From NCBI RefSeq assembly GCF_042682565.1, contig NZ_JBHUIC010000029.1: 64,000 nt of DNA; one strand, given 5' to 3'. The position numbers and the translations under genes are program-made. The notes beneath the pieces are model-generated. The model was not told the origin of the DNA, ran no database searches, and was given only the letters and a program-made list of their open reading frames with translations. Position 1 is the first letter of the stretch. Each line of letters starts with the position of its first letter. The DNA comes from Pistricoccus aurantiacus. GTDB lineage: Bacteria > Pseudomonadota > Gammaproteobacteria > Pseudomonadales > Halomonadaceae. Positions 6,909 through 15,561 of this stretch are shown in pieces.

Positions 6909-8914
6909 GCGGCTTCCCGCCGACCTGCCCACCAATTGCTGCCAAGAATCAGCAGCATCACCGCGGCGCCAATAACTTCATAGGTGGCGTTGGGGGTGAA
7001 AATGGCGACGATAGCCGGCAGCAGCAGCAGCCGCAGCCACCATCCCATGCGGGTAAACAGGTAGCCTTCCAGGGCGGCGGCGAAAGCGCCCAGGGCCAGG
7101 GCGGCGGTCAGGACATTCCAGACGACCTCAAGCGGCGGGCCACCGAGAATGATCGAGGGGTTGTAGACCATGAACAGCGGAATCAGGTAGAGCCCCTTGG
7201 CGAATTTCCAGGCCTGGAAGGCGGTATCCATGGGTCGGCTTCCGGCGATCGCTGCCCCGGCGAAGCCCGCCAAGGCGATCGGCGGGGTGACGTTGGAATC
7301 CTGGGAGTACCAGAACACCACCAGATGAGCGACCAGCAGCGGCACGCCGAACTCCGTGGTCAGCGCCGGACCCACCAGCACGATCAGCACGATATAGCTG
7401 GCGGTGACCGGCAGGCCCATGCCCAGCACCAGGCTCGCCAGCAGCACCAGAACCAGCGCCAGCAGCAGGTTGCCTTGGGAAAAAGCCAGCATCATCGCCG
7501 AGAACTTGAGCCCGAGCCCGGTCAGCCCCACCACGCCGACAATGATGCCCGCCACGGCGCAGGCCATGGTCACCGGTACCGCGTTGCGGGCGCCGAGTTC
7601 CAGCCCTTCGATGACCTTGGCGATGCCGTCCCGCAGGGCGACCTGGATGGCGTGAGCGTTCACCGGCTGGCCCCGCTTGGGGGCGACGAAGAAGAACCAT
7701 ACCGCGAAACGCGCCGCCGCCACGGCGAGCATGGTAAGAATCGCGTAGAAGCCCACCCGAGAAGGCGAGAGATTCATCACCAGGAGCCATATCAGCACCC
7801 CAAGCGGCAGCAGGAAGTGCCAGCCTTCCTTCATCACGTCCCGCATCTGCGGCAGCTCGGTCTTCGACATGCCCTTCATGCCTTGCTTCAGAGCGATGAT
7901 ATGCACGAACAGATAGACGGTTCCAAAGTAAAGAATCGCCGGCAGGATGCTGACCTTGACCACGTCCAGGTAGGGCATGCGGGTGTATTCGGCGATCAGG
8001 AAGGCCCCTGCGCCCATCAGCGGCGGCATGATCTGCCCGCCGGTGGAGGCCGCCGCCTCGATGCCTCCGGCCTGGGCGGGCTTGTAGCCCAGGCGCTTCA
8101 TCAGCGGAATGGTGAAGGCACCGGTGGTCACCACGTTGGCGATGGCGCTGCCGGAAATCGAGCCCATGCCCGCGGAGGCGATCACCGCCGCCTTGGCCGG
8201 GCCACCGCGCTGGCGACCGGTGGCGGCGTAGGCCAGATCGATGAAGAACTTGCCGGCGCCGGTGATTTCCAGGAAGGCGCCGAACAGCACAAAGATGAAG
8301 ATATAGGTGGCCGCGACCCCGATGGGCAGGCCGAAGATGCCCTCCTGGCCGAGATAGAGCTGGCCCACCAGACGATCCAGGCCGTAGCCGCGATGCTCGA
8401 GAATCCCCGGCAGGAACTGGCCCAGCCAGGGCAGCTCGCCCCGGGGGCCGGCGAAAGCGTAGAGGATGGCGATCAGGCCGATGATGGTCATGCTCAGACC
8501 CACGGCGCGACGGCTGGCTTCCAGCACCGTGACGGTGGCGATGATGCCCACCCAGATATCCGTCTGGCTCCAGAAGCCGGCGCGGTTGATGATCTCGTCG
8601 AGATACAGCACCAGATAGCCACCGGTAATCAGGGCGCCGGCCAGGAAGATCAGGTCGATCAGGCCGCCGAGGAAGCCGCGTTTATGCCTGGGGCCGAATA
8701 CCGGGAACAGCAGAAAGGCCAGCATCATGATCAGCATCAGGTGGATGCTGCGCTGGTAGAAGAGCCCGAGGGGCTCGATGCCGGCGGTATAGAGTTGAAA
8801 CAGCGACAGGGTCACGCCGACGATGGCGATCAGCCACAGCACCGGGCGGGAAAGGCTAGCCTGAGCGCCGGAAGCATCGGAGTGGGATGAAGAAGATTGC
8901 GGCGAGTCGCTCAT
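6905..8914 (-). CDS. TRAP transporter fused permease (4TM + 12TM, TAXI type)
   Basis: An integral membrane protein of 669 aa uniting the small (DctQ-like) and large (DctM-like) TRAP permease subunits. Residues 1-180 contain the first hydrophobic block, and the large domain carries GAFLEITGAGKFFIDLAYA, ASAGMGSISGSAIANVVTTGAFT and STGGQIMPPLMGAGAF, hallmarks of the DctM/TRAP family. It would import a carboxylate-like substrate using an ion gradient, commonly sodium. It overlaps DUF1850 upstream (ATGA) and the EEP gene downstream (ATGA). The matching TAXI binding protein begins the operon. The substrate cannot be read from sequence. Confidence 0.93.
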   Translation of the reverse strand: MSDSPQSSSSHSDASGAQASLSRPVLWLIAIVGVTLSLFQLYTAGIEPLGLFYQRSIHLMLIMMLAFLLFPVFGPRHKRGFLGGLIDLIFLAGALITGGYLVLYLDEIINRAGFWSQTDIWVGIIATVTVLEASRRAVGLSMTIIGLIAILYAFAGPRGELPWLGQFLPGILEHRGYGLDRLVGQLYLGQEGIFGLPIGVAATYIFIFVLFGAFLEITGAGKFFIDLAYAATGRQRGGPAKAAVIASAGMGSISGSAIANVVTTGAFTIPLMKRLGYKPAQAGGIEAAASTGGQIMPPLMGAGAFLIAEYTRMPYLDVVKVSILPAILYFGTVYLFVHIIALKQGMKGMSKTELPQMRDVMKEGWHFLLPLGVLIWLLVMNLSPSRVGFYAILTMLAVAAARFAVWFFFVAPKRGQPVNAHAIQVALRDGIAKVIEGLELGARNAVPVTMACAVAGIIVGVVGLTGLGLKFSAMMLAFSQGNLLLALVLVLLASLVLGMGLPVTASYIVLIVLVGPALTTEFGVPLLVAHLVVFWYSQDSNVTPPIALAGFAGAAIAGSRPMDTAFQAWKFAKGLYLIPLFMVYNPSIILGGPPLEVVWNVLTAALALGAFAAALEGYLFTRMGWWLRLLLLPAIVAIFTPNATYEVIGAAVMLLILGSNWWAGRREAA

Positions 8915-9525
8915 AAGGATGATTCCGAATTGGCAGACGTGGCGTGGACCAAAGGCAGCGGATAAAGCCCCACGGTTACCGCTTGATGAGCGGCGCGTTC
9001 GCTTAGGCTAATTCCGTTCGGTGCCGCTTGGGGCGATGGATAGTGCCCGGGGCAGTTGTCTCTCTGGCTGGCGATCAGTGTCTCCAGTCGCGGCTCGTCA
9101 TGGTCGACCAGCCGGTGATCGACCCGCATCCCGCCGACCCGCAGCCGATAACGATTGTTCGGCACCGGCTCGTTGATATCCTCGATCCAGTAGCCGCTCC
9201 GGCCATCGGACACCTGGCGCCCGCGTCCGGGGATATGGTCAAGGCCGGCGGCGAAGTCCGGCAGATGGCTGCGTTCCAGCACCATGCGGCCTTTGACGTT
9301 GCGATAGCAGTCGTGAACGGTAAAACCTTCCACGGAATGGTTCCAGGCCAGGCACCAGCCGGCGCCTTCTGGCATCGGCAACCTCACCAGCGGCTCGCCG
9401 TCTTCAGCAATCACCCGCAGTTCCGCGATAGCCGGACAGGCCGCAAGCGCCGGATAAGGCGCAAGAATGCCCAGGGCAAGCAGCAGTAGTGCCTGCCCCG
9501 GGAGTCGAATTGCGCTGGCGATCAC
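8911..9525 (-). CDS. DUF1850 protein of TAXI-TRAP operon
   Basis: A protein of 204 aa with an N-terminal signal peptide (hydrophobic LLLLALGILAPYPALA, then Ala-Cys), so it is exported. The body matches DUF1850, a small domain nearly always found between the TAXI binding protein and the fused TRAP permease; the SVEGFTVHD motif is typical. It starts with GTG at 9525, sharing the G with the TAG stop of the binding-protein gene (TAGTG), and its stop overlaps the permease start (ATGA). An accessory role in transport is inferred from this conserved context. The C-terminal 60 residues beyond the domain are not recognised. Confidence 0.85.
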   Translation of the reverse strand: MIASAIRLPGQALLLLALGILAPYPALAACPAIAELRVIAEDGEPLVRLPMPEGAGWCLAWNHSVEGFTVHDCYRNVKGRMVLERSHLPDFAAGLDHIPGRGRQVSDGRSGYWIEDINEPVPNNRYRLRVGGMRVDHRLVDHDEPRLETLIASQRDNCPGHYPSPQAAPNGISLSERAAHQAVTVGLYPLPLVHATSANSESSL

Positions 9526-10487
9526 TAGGGGCGCTGCTGGTCTGAGACTTTCGCGCCCACCTCCTCGTAGTAGCGCAGGGCGCCGGGATGGAAGGGAATC
9601 GGCGTCGAATCCGTGCTGAATTTCACCGTGGTATCGTTGGCCGCCGGGTGAATGGCGATCAGTTCATCGGTGTTCTCGAAGAGAAGCTTGGTGATCTGAT
9701 AGGCCAGGTCGTCGTCCAACTCGGCGTTGGTCACCAGCACGTTGGGAATGCTGACAGTCTGCACCGGCCCGTCCATGCCATCGTAAAGGTCCGCCTTGAG
9801 GTCGTAAGCGGCGAATACCGGTTCCGCCTCCTTGGCCTTGGCGACTTCCTCATCCGTCAGGCCGATCAGGCGAATGTCCCGAGTGGTGGCCAGGTTGAGG
9901 ATCGAACTGGTGGGCGGTCCGACGCTCCAGAAGCCGGCGTCGATATCGCCGTCGCGAATGGCGTCCGCGGTCTCGTTGAAGTTGAAGCGCCGCTCCTCGA
10001 TATCGTCGTAGGTGATGCCGTTGGCTTCCAGCACCGCCCGGGCGTTGAGTTCCGTGCCGCTGCCCGGGGCGCCGACGGAGACCGTCTTGCCCTTGAGATC
10101 CTGCAGGGACTCGATACCGGAGTCCGCCATGGTGACGAGCTGCAGTGCGTTGGGATAGATGGAAGCCAGGGCGCGAATGTTCTCGAGCTGGCGGCCCTCG
10201 AAGTCGCCGGTGCCGTTGTAGGCCTGATAGACCGTGTCCGCCAGAGCCAGGGCGATATCCGAATCCCCACGCCATACCAGGCCCATGTTCTCCACGGAAG
10301 CGCCGGTGACCTCGGCCACCGCGTCATGGCCTTCGATATGCCTGTTGATCATCTCCGCCAGGCCGCCTCCGATGGGGTAGTAGGTGCCGCCGGTGCCGCC
10401 GGTGGCGATGGAGAGCTGCTGCTGGGCAAGCGCAAGAGGCGCGGTCGCCAGCAGCGCCCCGGCCAGGACGTATTTGAGTGCGCGCAT
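9525..10487 (-). CDS. TAXI-family TRAP transporter solute-binding protein
   Basis: Periplasmic binding protein of 320 aa. A signal peptide ends near ALAQQ (residue 22), followed by LSIATGGTGGTYYPIGGG, the signature of the TAXI family. VSVGAPGSGTELNARAVL and DAGFWSVGPPTSSI are further conserved parts. A strong GGAGG ribosome-binding site precedes the ATG. It delivers the ligand to the fused permease encoded two genes downstream; TAXI proteins are often predicted to bind glutamate or other carboxylates, but the ligand here is unknown. It is the first gene of a four-gene overlapping operon. Confidence 0.93.
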   Translation of the reverse strand: MRALKYVLAGALLATAPLALAQQQLSIATGGTGGTYYPIGGGLAEMINRHIEGHDAVAEVTGASVENMGLVWRGDSDIALALADTVYQAYNGTGDFEGRQLENIRALASIYPNALQLVTMADSGIESLQDLKGKTVSVGAPGSGTELNARAVLEANGITYDDIEERRFNFNETADAIRDGDIDAGFWSVGPPTSSILNLATTRDIRLIGLTDEEVAKAKEAEPVFAAYDLKADLYDGMDGPVQTVSIPNVLVTNAELDDDLAYQITKLLFENTDELIAIHPAANDTTVKFSTDSTPIPFHPGALRYYEEVGAKVSDQQRP

Positions 10488-10602
10488 GAGATTCCTCCGT
10501 TCCGATCCCGGAACTCGTTGTGTTTGTTTATTTCACGGCTATTCCATCAGTTCTAAAGCTAGCACGCCCGGCGCGTTGGTAACCAATAGCGCTTTTGTCC
10601 AA

Positions 10603-11799
10603 TCAGCTACCCAGCTGCTCCTTTACCTGGCTGACGATATGGGCGCCGATGGGAATCGACGAGGTGGCCGCCGGGGAAGGCGCGTTACCGACATGAAGGC
10701 TTCGCGGCGTGTTGATGAACAGGAAATCGTCCGCCAGCTTGCCGTCTCGCGTCACCGCCTGAGCGCGAACGCCGGCGGGATAGGGCTTCATGTCGCTCAG
10801 TCCCAGACTCGGGCAGTACTTGCGCACCAGTTCCAGATAGCCCTTCTTGTGCAGTGAATTCTTCATTTCCGCCAGGCCCGGGCGCAGATTCTTGGTCAGC
10901 ACCTTGCGAATACCGGAATCCGTGAACATGGCCGCCATGTCCTTGAGGGAGATATCGCTCTTCTTGTAGCCCTCGCGCTTGAAAGCCAGCACCGCGTTGG
11001 GACCGACGGTCACCGAGCCGTCGATCATGCGGGTCAGGTGTACGCCGAGAAACGGCATGGCCGGGTCGGGGATGGGATAGATAAGATGCTTGACGATATC
11101 GTTGTGCTCCGGCGGCAACTGGTAATACTCGCCGCGAAACGGGCAGATGCTGAAGCCCGGCTCCTGACCCAGCATACGCACCACTCGATCCGCCATCAGG
11201 CCGGCGCAGGTCACTACATACCGACCGGTGAACTCGCCCTGGGTGGTGGTGACCACCACCTCCTCGCTGCGTTCTTCCAGGGCGGTGACCTCGGCGCCGT
11301 AGCGGATCTCGCCGCCCAGGCGCTCGAACTCCGCCGCCATGGCCCGGGTGACCGCGGCGTAATCGACGATGCCGCTGGAGGGCACGAAGATGCCGGCGAT
11401 ACCGGTGATGTTGGGCTCCCGCTCGCGCAGCGCTTCTCGGGAAAGCCGCTCGTGCTCCAGGTCGTTTGCGCTGATGCGCTCCTGGAGCTTGTGCATGCGC
11501 TGCTCTTCCAGCTCGTTGGTGGCAACCAGGAGCTTGCCGCAGATCTCGTAGGGAACATCGTGAGCATCGCAGAACTCTCGGGTGGCGCGATTGCCTTCCC
11601 GGCAGAAACGCGCCTTGAGACTGCCCGGGGTGTAGTAGACCCCGGCATGAATGACCCCGCTGTTATGGCCGGTCTGGTGCCTGGCCGGTGTTGATTCCTT
11701 TTCCAGCAGCAGCATGCGACGCTCGGGATAGGCCTTTTTGAGCTGCATGGCGGTGGACATGCCGAGAATGCCCCCGCCGATGATGATGAAGTCCTGCAT
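10603..11799 (-). CDS. lhgO: L-2-hydroxyglutarate dehydrogenase/oxidase LhgO
   Basis: FAD-dependent enzyme of 398 aa of the DAO fold that oxidises L-2-hydroxyglutarate to 2-oxoglutarate, passing electrons to the membrane quinone pool in E. coli. The dinucleotide-binding motif IIIGGGILGMSTAMQL opens the protein, and HQTGHNSGVIHAGVYY is the family signature around the flavin. The C-terminal GVRAQAVTRDGKLADDFLF is also conserved. Length matches E. coli LhgO (422 aa) closely. AAGGA precedes the ATG. The APC permease gene lies 21 bp upstream on the same strand, so the two are probably one transcript. In E. coli lhgO serves glutarate/lysine breakdown. Confidence 0.93.
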   Translation of the reverse strand: MQDFIIIGGGILGMSTAMQLKKAYPERRMLLLEKESTPARHQTGHNSGVIHAGVYYTPGSLKARFCREGNRATREFCDAHDVPYEICGKLLVATNELEEQRMHKLQERISANDLEHERLSREALREREPNITGIAGIFVPSSGIVDYAAVTRAMAAEFERLGGEIRYGAEVTALEERSEEVVVTTTQGEFTGRYVVTCAGLMADRVVRMLGQEPGFSICPFRGEYYQLPPEHNDIVKHLIYPIPDPAMPFLGVHLTRMIDGSVTVGPNAVLAFKREGYKKSDISLKDMAAMFTDSGIRKVLTKNLRPGLAEMKNSLHKKGYLELVRKYCPSLGLSDMKPYPAGVRAQAVTRDGKLADDFLFINTPRSLHVGNAPSPAATSSIPIGAHIVSQVKEQLGS

Positions 11800-11820
11800 G
11801 AAGTTCCTTATGTCTAGCGT

Positions 11821-13260
11821 TTAGCGCCCTGGGTAGACCGAGTCTCCGGCCATTTCCTCTTGCATCATGCGCTTGCTGTAGTCGAGTCCGTAGTGGAAAC
11901 GGGACCAGGCGTATAGACCGAGCCCCAGAATCATCCAGCCGGCAACGATACCCCATTCGAGCGCGGAGAGCGCGGAGGGGCTGCCGGGCAGGTATAGCCC
12001 GGCCAGGAATAATGACAGAACCACCGCCAGAATACCCACCAGCTTGCCATGGCGCACCTTGAAGGGACGCGGCATGTCCGGCTCGCGGTGACGCAGCACC
12101 AGAAAGGACAGGGAAACGAACAGGTAGGCGATGACGATACCCAGGCCGCCGGCCACTACCAGCCATACCAGGGCGGAGCGCCCGAGCAGAGGCGCAAGGC
12201 TGGACAGTGCCCCGATCAGCAGAATGGCGTTGGTGGGCGTGCGATATCGGGGATGCAGCTTGCCCAGAAAGGCCGGCAACATGCCGGAATGGGCCAGGGC
12301 ATAGATGGCCCGTGAGCCGCCGATGTAGAAGGCGTTCCAGCTGGTGATGATGCCGGCGATACCCGCTAGAATCATCAGGTTGCCCGCCCAGGGCGCCTGA
12401 AAGACCGCCTGCATGGCGTCCGGCACCGCCAGTGAGCTTTTCGAAAGCGCTTCCGGGTTCAGCATCAGCGAGGTGCCGAGAATGATCAAGGCGTACCAGA
12501 ACACCGCCAGGATCACCGAGATCATCAGCACCCGGCCGATCTCGCGAAAGGGCAGGTCGATTTCCTCCGCCGCCTGGGGAATGACGTCGAAGCCGACGAA
12601 CATGAAGGGCACCATGATGATGACCGCCATGATGCCGCCCATGACGCCTTCCTCGATGGAAAACAGCGGCTCCATGGTAGCGGTGCTGCCCTCGAAGAGC
12701 GCGCCGGTGATGAACAGGATACCCACTGCCAGAATCAGCAGGGTCACCAGTTTCTGCACCAGCGCCGCGGTGCGGATACCCACATAGTTGATGGTCATCA
12801 TTATCAGGGAACCCATCACCCCCACCGCCACCCAGGTAGCCTTGACGTCCCAGTCGGCCAGGGTCCAGAGATGACCCACCGCGTAATTCGGAAACAGGTG
12901 CTCGACTACCGTGGGCAAGGCCACCGCTTCGAAGGCCACCACGCTGACATAGCCCAGGGTGATCGCCCAGGTACACAGGAAGGAGGCGAAGTGGCCCAGG
13001 GCGCGATAGCTGTAGACGTGCTCGCCACCGACCTTGGGCATGGCGGAGGCCAGTTCCGCGTAGGTCAGACCCACCAGCACGATGATCAACCCGCCGAGCA
13101 GGAAGGCGGTGATCGCCCCCAGACTGCCCGCGGACTGAATCCAGCTGCCGGTCAACACGATCCAGCCCCAGCCGATCATTGCGCCAAAGGCCAGGGCCAG
13201 CACGTCCGTGCGTGCCAGCACCCGGGTCAGTTGTACCGCCGTAGATGCATCGTTACTCAT
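11821..13260 (-). CDS. APC-family amino acid/polyamine permease
   Basis: Membrane transporter of 479 aa with roughly 12 hydrophobic segments. The first carries the APC substrate/sodium-site glycine motif (ALAFGAMIGWGWIVLTG), and AELASAMPKVGGEHVYSYRALG is the conserved loop. An ideal AAGGAGG ribosome-binding site precedes the start. It is the promoter-proximal gene before lhgO; this pairing suggests uptake of an amino acid or amine whose breakdown yields 2-hydroxyglutarate, which is an inference. Upstream lies a repeat-rich regulatory region (13302-13430). Confidence 0.9.
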   Translation of the reverse strand: MSNDASTAVQLTRVLARTDVLALAFGAMIGWGWIVLTGSWIQSAGSLGAITAFLLGGLIIVLVGLTYAELASAMPKVGGEHVYSYRALGHFASFLCTWAITLGYVSVVAFEAVALPTVVEHLFPNYAVGHLWTLADWDVKATWVAVGVMGSLIMMTINYVGIRTAALVQKLVTLLILAVGILFITGALFEGSTATMEPLFSIEEGVMGGIMAVIIMVPFMFVGFDVIPQAAEEIDLPFREIGRVLMISVILAVFWYALIILGTSLMLNPEALSKSSLAVPDAMQAVFQAPWAGNLMILAGIAGIITSWNAFYIGGSRAIYALAHSGMLPAFLGKLHPRYRTPTNAILLIGALSSLAPLLGRSALVWLVVAGGLGIVIAYLFVSLSFLVLRHREPDMPRPFKVRHGKLVGILAVVLSLFLAGLYLPGSPSALSALEWGIVAGWMILGLGLYAWSRFHYGLDYSKRMMQEEMAGDSVYPGR

Positions 13261-13301
13261 CTCACCTCCTTATCACTTGTTGCGACGTTTTGTTGTAATG
13301 A

Positions 13302-13331
13302 CTATTTTTTCAAGGAATATCGAAAAAATAG
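13302..13331. repeat. Perfect 10-bp inverted repeat upstream of the APC permease
   Basis: CTATTTTTTC (13302-13311) and GAAAAAATAG (13322-13331) are exact inverted repeats separated by 10 bp, in the 250 bp gap between the divergent APC-permease and DUF2945 genes. The AT content and position about 40 bp before the permease start suggest an operator overlapping its promoter; a weak hairpin is the alternative. No regulator can be named. Confidence 0.6.
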
Positions 13332-13395
13332 CCGGCTCCGGTGATAGGGGCAAGGTAAATGCGGGCAGGACAACGATAACTTTGGTCGAAGCTGG

Positions 13396-13430
13396 CGGGT
13401 GTTACAGAACCATGACGGGTGTTGCAGAAC
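13396..13430. repeat. 15-bp tandem direct repeats spaced exactly 20 bp
   Basis: CGGGTGTTACAGAAC (13396-13410) and CGGGTGTTGCAGAAC (13416-13430) differ at one base and repeat at a 20-bp period, about two helical turns, so a protein could bind both copies on the same DNA face. They lie in the region shared by the divergent APC-permease and DUF2945 genes. Confidence 0.6.
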
Positions 13431-13511
13431 GAAGTGAGCTGCTCTTGATGCAGCACCAGGAATTCACTAAAAGGTAATCGAGGTGATAATGATCGGAAGG
13501 GAGGCGATGCC

Positions 13512-13733
13512 ATGACGAAAACCGCCAGCGCTGGCGACACCGTATCCTGGAAGTGGGGAGAAGGCAGGGGTAGCGGTAAAGTGATCGAAGTCTTCACGGA
13601 CAAAGTGACGCGCAGGATCAAGGGTTCCGAGATTACCCGCAACGCCTCCAAGGATTCCCCCGCCTATCTTATCGAGCAGGAGGACGGCGATCGCGTGCTG
13701 AAACTCGATTCGGAAGTCACTCGTGAAAATTGA
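13512..13733 (+). CDS. DUF2945 (hypervirulence-associated TUDOR-like) small protein
   Basis: A 73-residue protein with the DUF2945 pattern: GDTVSWKWGEGRGSGKVIEV near the N-terminus, then KVTRRIKGSEITRNASKDSPAYLI and EQEDGDRVLKLDSEV. The fold is a small beta barrel (TUDOR-like), with no signal peptide or membrane segment. GGGAGG lies 9 bp before the ATG. These proteins are widespread in stress-tolerant bacteria, but their role is not established. It is monocistronic, with the tRNA-Pro gene convergent downstream. Confidence 0.85.
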   Translation: MTKTASAGDTVSWKWGEGRGSGKVIEVFTDKVTRRIKGSEITRNASKDSPAYLIEQEDGDRVLKLDSEVTREN

Positions 13734-13753
13734 GAGATATAGTACAAGGCATG

Positions 13754-13783
13754 AAAAAGGGCCGGCGATTTCTCGCAAGCCCC
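13754..13783 (-). terminator. Rho-independent terminator of tRNA-Pro
   Basis: On the minus strand, just after the tRNA, a GC-rich hairpin (GGGGCTTGCGA, loop GAAA, TCGCCGGCCC) is followed by five T. The stem has imperfect pairs, but the position fits termination of the tRNA transcript. Confidence 0.7.
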
Positions 13784-13792
13784 TGATATTCT

Positions 13793-13869
13793 TGGTCGGA
13801 GTGACAGGATTCGAACCTACGACCTCTGCCTCCCGAAGGCAGCGCTCTACCAAGCTGAGCTACACTCCG
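13793..13869 (-). tRNA. tRNA-Pro (anticodon CGG)
   Basis: The minus strand folds into a complete 77-nt tRNA: acceptor CGGAGTG pairing with CACTCCG, and anticodon stem CTGCC/GGCAG. The loop TTCGGGA gives anticodon CGG, which reads the proline codon CCG. The T loop is TTCGAAT, followed by discriminator A and an encoded CCA. Every arm is visible, so the call is firm. A terminator follows. Confidence 0.98.
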
Positions 13870-13957
13870 AATCGCCGACGCTGTGTCTCGGCGGTGATGG
13901 ATTATACGTATTTCATTATGGTATGCAAGAAGCCACGTGCAAGTCCGGCAGCTTGTC

Positions 13958-14932
13958 TCAGGTGTCCCGTTCTACCGCCAGCCGAGCCAGCGTCGCCATG
14001 CTGTCTCGGTAGGAGGAGGGAGGGATGTCGTTTAGCTGGGCCAAGGCTTTATCCGCCATTTCCTCGGCGCGTTGGCGGGTATATTCCAGGGCGCCGGTCT
14101 GGCGGACAATGGCCATTACCTCGTTGAGCCGATCGAGGCCGCCCTTGCGGATTGCCTGGCGAATCAGCCTGGCCTGCTCCGGGCTGCCCTGAGCCATGGC
14201 GTAAATCAGCGGAAGGGTCGGTTTGCCTTCCGCCAGATCATCGCCGACGTTCTTGCCCATGGCCTGAGCGTCACCCTGATAGTCGAGCAAATCGTCGATC
14301 AGTTGAAACGCCAGCCCCAGGTAGCGCCCGTAGTGCTGCAGCGCCTGCGCCTGCTCGGCATTGGCGCCGGCAAGCACAGCGCCGCTATGGGAGGCGGCTT
14401 CGAACAGCATGGCGGTCTTGCCGTGAATGGTTTCGAAGTAGGCGGTTTCATCGATATCCGGATTACCGATGTTGGTCAGTTGCATGACCTCGCCTTCAGC
14501 GATAGTGCAGGTGGCGGCGGACAGGATGCGCATGATCTGCATGGAGCCGACTTCCACCATCATCAAAAACGAGCGGGAATATAGAAAGTCGCCCACCAGT
14601 ACCGAGGGAGCGTTGCCCCAGGCGTCGTTGGCGGTGGTCTTGCCCCTGCGGCGGTGGGATTCGTCCACCACGTCGTCATGCAGCAGGGTCGAGGTGTGCA
14701 TGAACTCGATCAGCGTAGCCAGGGTGATGTGCTTGTCACCGCCATAATTCAGCGATCTCGCCGCCAGCAGTACCAGCAGTGGCCGTAGCCGCTTGCCGCC
14801 ACTCTCGATGATGTAGCGACCGATGGTTTCGACCAGGGGTACCCGTGAGGCCAACTGGGCGCGAATGGTCTGATTGACGGCGGCGAAGTCCTCGGCCACC
14901 GCGGCATGAAGGGGCGATGCTGTGGGCTGCAT
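13958..14932 (-). CDS. ispB: Octaprenyl diphosphate synthase (polyprenyl synthetase) IspB
   Basis: Trans-isoprenyl diphosphate synthase (324 aa) making the side chain of ubiquinone. The two aspartate-rich motifs for Mg-diphosphate are visible: LLHDDVVDESHRRRG near residue 80 and FQLIDDLLDYQGD near residue 210. GGKRLRPLLVLL binds the IPP substrate. I use the ATG at 14932 (MQPTASPLHAAVAEDF), matching E. coli IspB (323 aa), not the in-frame start at 15052. It is divergent from rplU-rpmA, the arrangement conserved in gammaproteobacteria. The chain length (8 or 9 units) cannot be read from the sequence. Confidence 0.95.
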   Translation of the reverse strand: MQPTASPLHAAVAEDFAAVNQTIRAQLASRVPLVETIGRYIIESGGKRLRPLLVLLAARSLNYGGDKHITLATLIEFMHTSTLLHDDVVDESHRRRGKTTANDAWGNAPSVLVGDFLYSRSFLMMVEVGSMQIMRILSAATCTIAEGEVMQLTNIGNPDIDETAYFETIHGKTAMLFEAASHSGAVLAGANAEQAQALQHYGRYLGLAFQLIDDLLDYQGDAQAMGKNVGDDLAEGKPTLPLIYAMAQGSPEQARLIRQAIRKGGLDRLNEVMAIVRQTGALEYTRQRAEEMADKALAQLNDIPPSSYRDSMATLARLAVERDT

Positions 14933-15052
14933 AAGTCGCTGCTTGTAAAGAGTGAAGCCAGACGCCGAGCGCCGTCGCCGGCCTTGAATGAAGGCTATGC
15001 TATGGGCGCCCCCCAAAGGCGTCAAGCGCGGCCGATCCAGTATCCACCGCAC

Positions 15053-15081
15053 TTGTCACCAGGAAGAGAGATGGCTATAAT
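15053..15081 (+). promoter_or_regulatory. Sigma-70 promoter of rplU-rpmA
   Basis: TTGTCA (15053-15058), 17 bp, then a perfect TATAAT (15076-15081). It leaves a leader of about 130 nt before rplU. The position between divergent ispB and rplU and the near-consensus match make this a confident promoter. The rest of the 14933-15217 gap shows no gene. Confidence 0.8.
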
Positions 15082-15217
15082 CCTGCGCCCGACTCATCAC
15101 GCTCCCTGTCAGATGGTTGCCGAAAGGGGCGCCACTCGCCGCAGGCCGATGAAGAGCCCTCAGCGGGCTTAATAAATAAAGAGCACAAACCTCGATGAGT
15201 CTATGGAGACTTTTCCC

Positions 15218-15529
15218 ATGTATGCAGTAATCAAGAGCGGCGGCAAGCAATACCGCGTTCAGGAAGGCCAGACCCTGAAACTCGAGAAGCTGGAAATCGC
15301 TACCGGCGAGACGCTGGAGTTCGATCAGGTATTGCTCGTTGCCGATAACGACGACATCAAGGTGGGCGCCCCCCTGGTCGATGGTGCCAAGGTATCCGCG
15401 GAGATCGTTTCCCACGGTCGCGGCGACAAGGTGACGATCCTCAAGTTCCGCCGTCGCAAGCACCACATGAAGCGTCAGGGCCACCGCCAGTGGTACACTG
15501 AAGTCAAGATTACCGGGATTTCCGTCTAA
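15218..15529 (+). CDS. rplU: 50S ribosomal protein L21
   Basis: Large-subunit ribosomal protein (103 aa, as in E. coli) that contacts 23S rRNA. MYAVIKSGGKQYRVQEGQ and the C-terminal basic segment FRRRKHHMKRQGHRQWYTEVKI are diagnostic. The ATG at 15218 is the family start; an in-frame ATG five codons upstream is less likely. It is followed by rpmA 32 bp downstream, the universal rplU-rpmA pair. Confidence 0.98.
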   Translation: MYAVIKSGGKQYRVQEGQTLKLEKLEIATGETLEFDQVLLVADNDDIKVGAPLVDGAKVSAEIVSHGRGDKVTILKFRRRKHHMKRQGHRQWYTEVKITGISV

Positions 15530-15561
15530 GCGGACACCCCTCAACGAGCGAGGAATTTGCA

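Noticed and set aside
6632..8890. A 752-codon plus-strand frame opposite the TRAP permease
   Set aside because: A shadow of the GC-rich permease gene; its Gln/His-rich translation has no domain, and the opposite strand has a certain gene.
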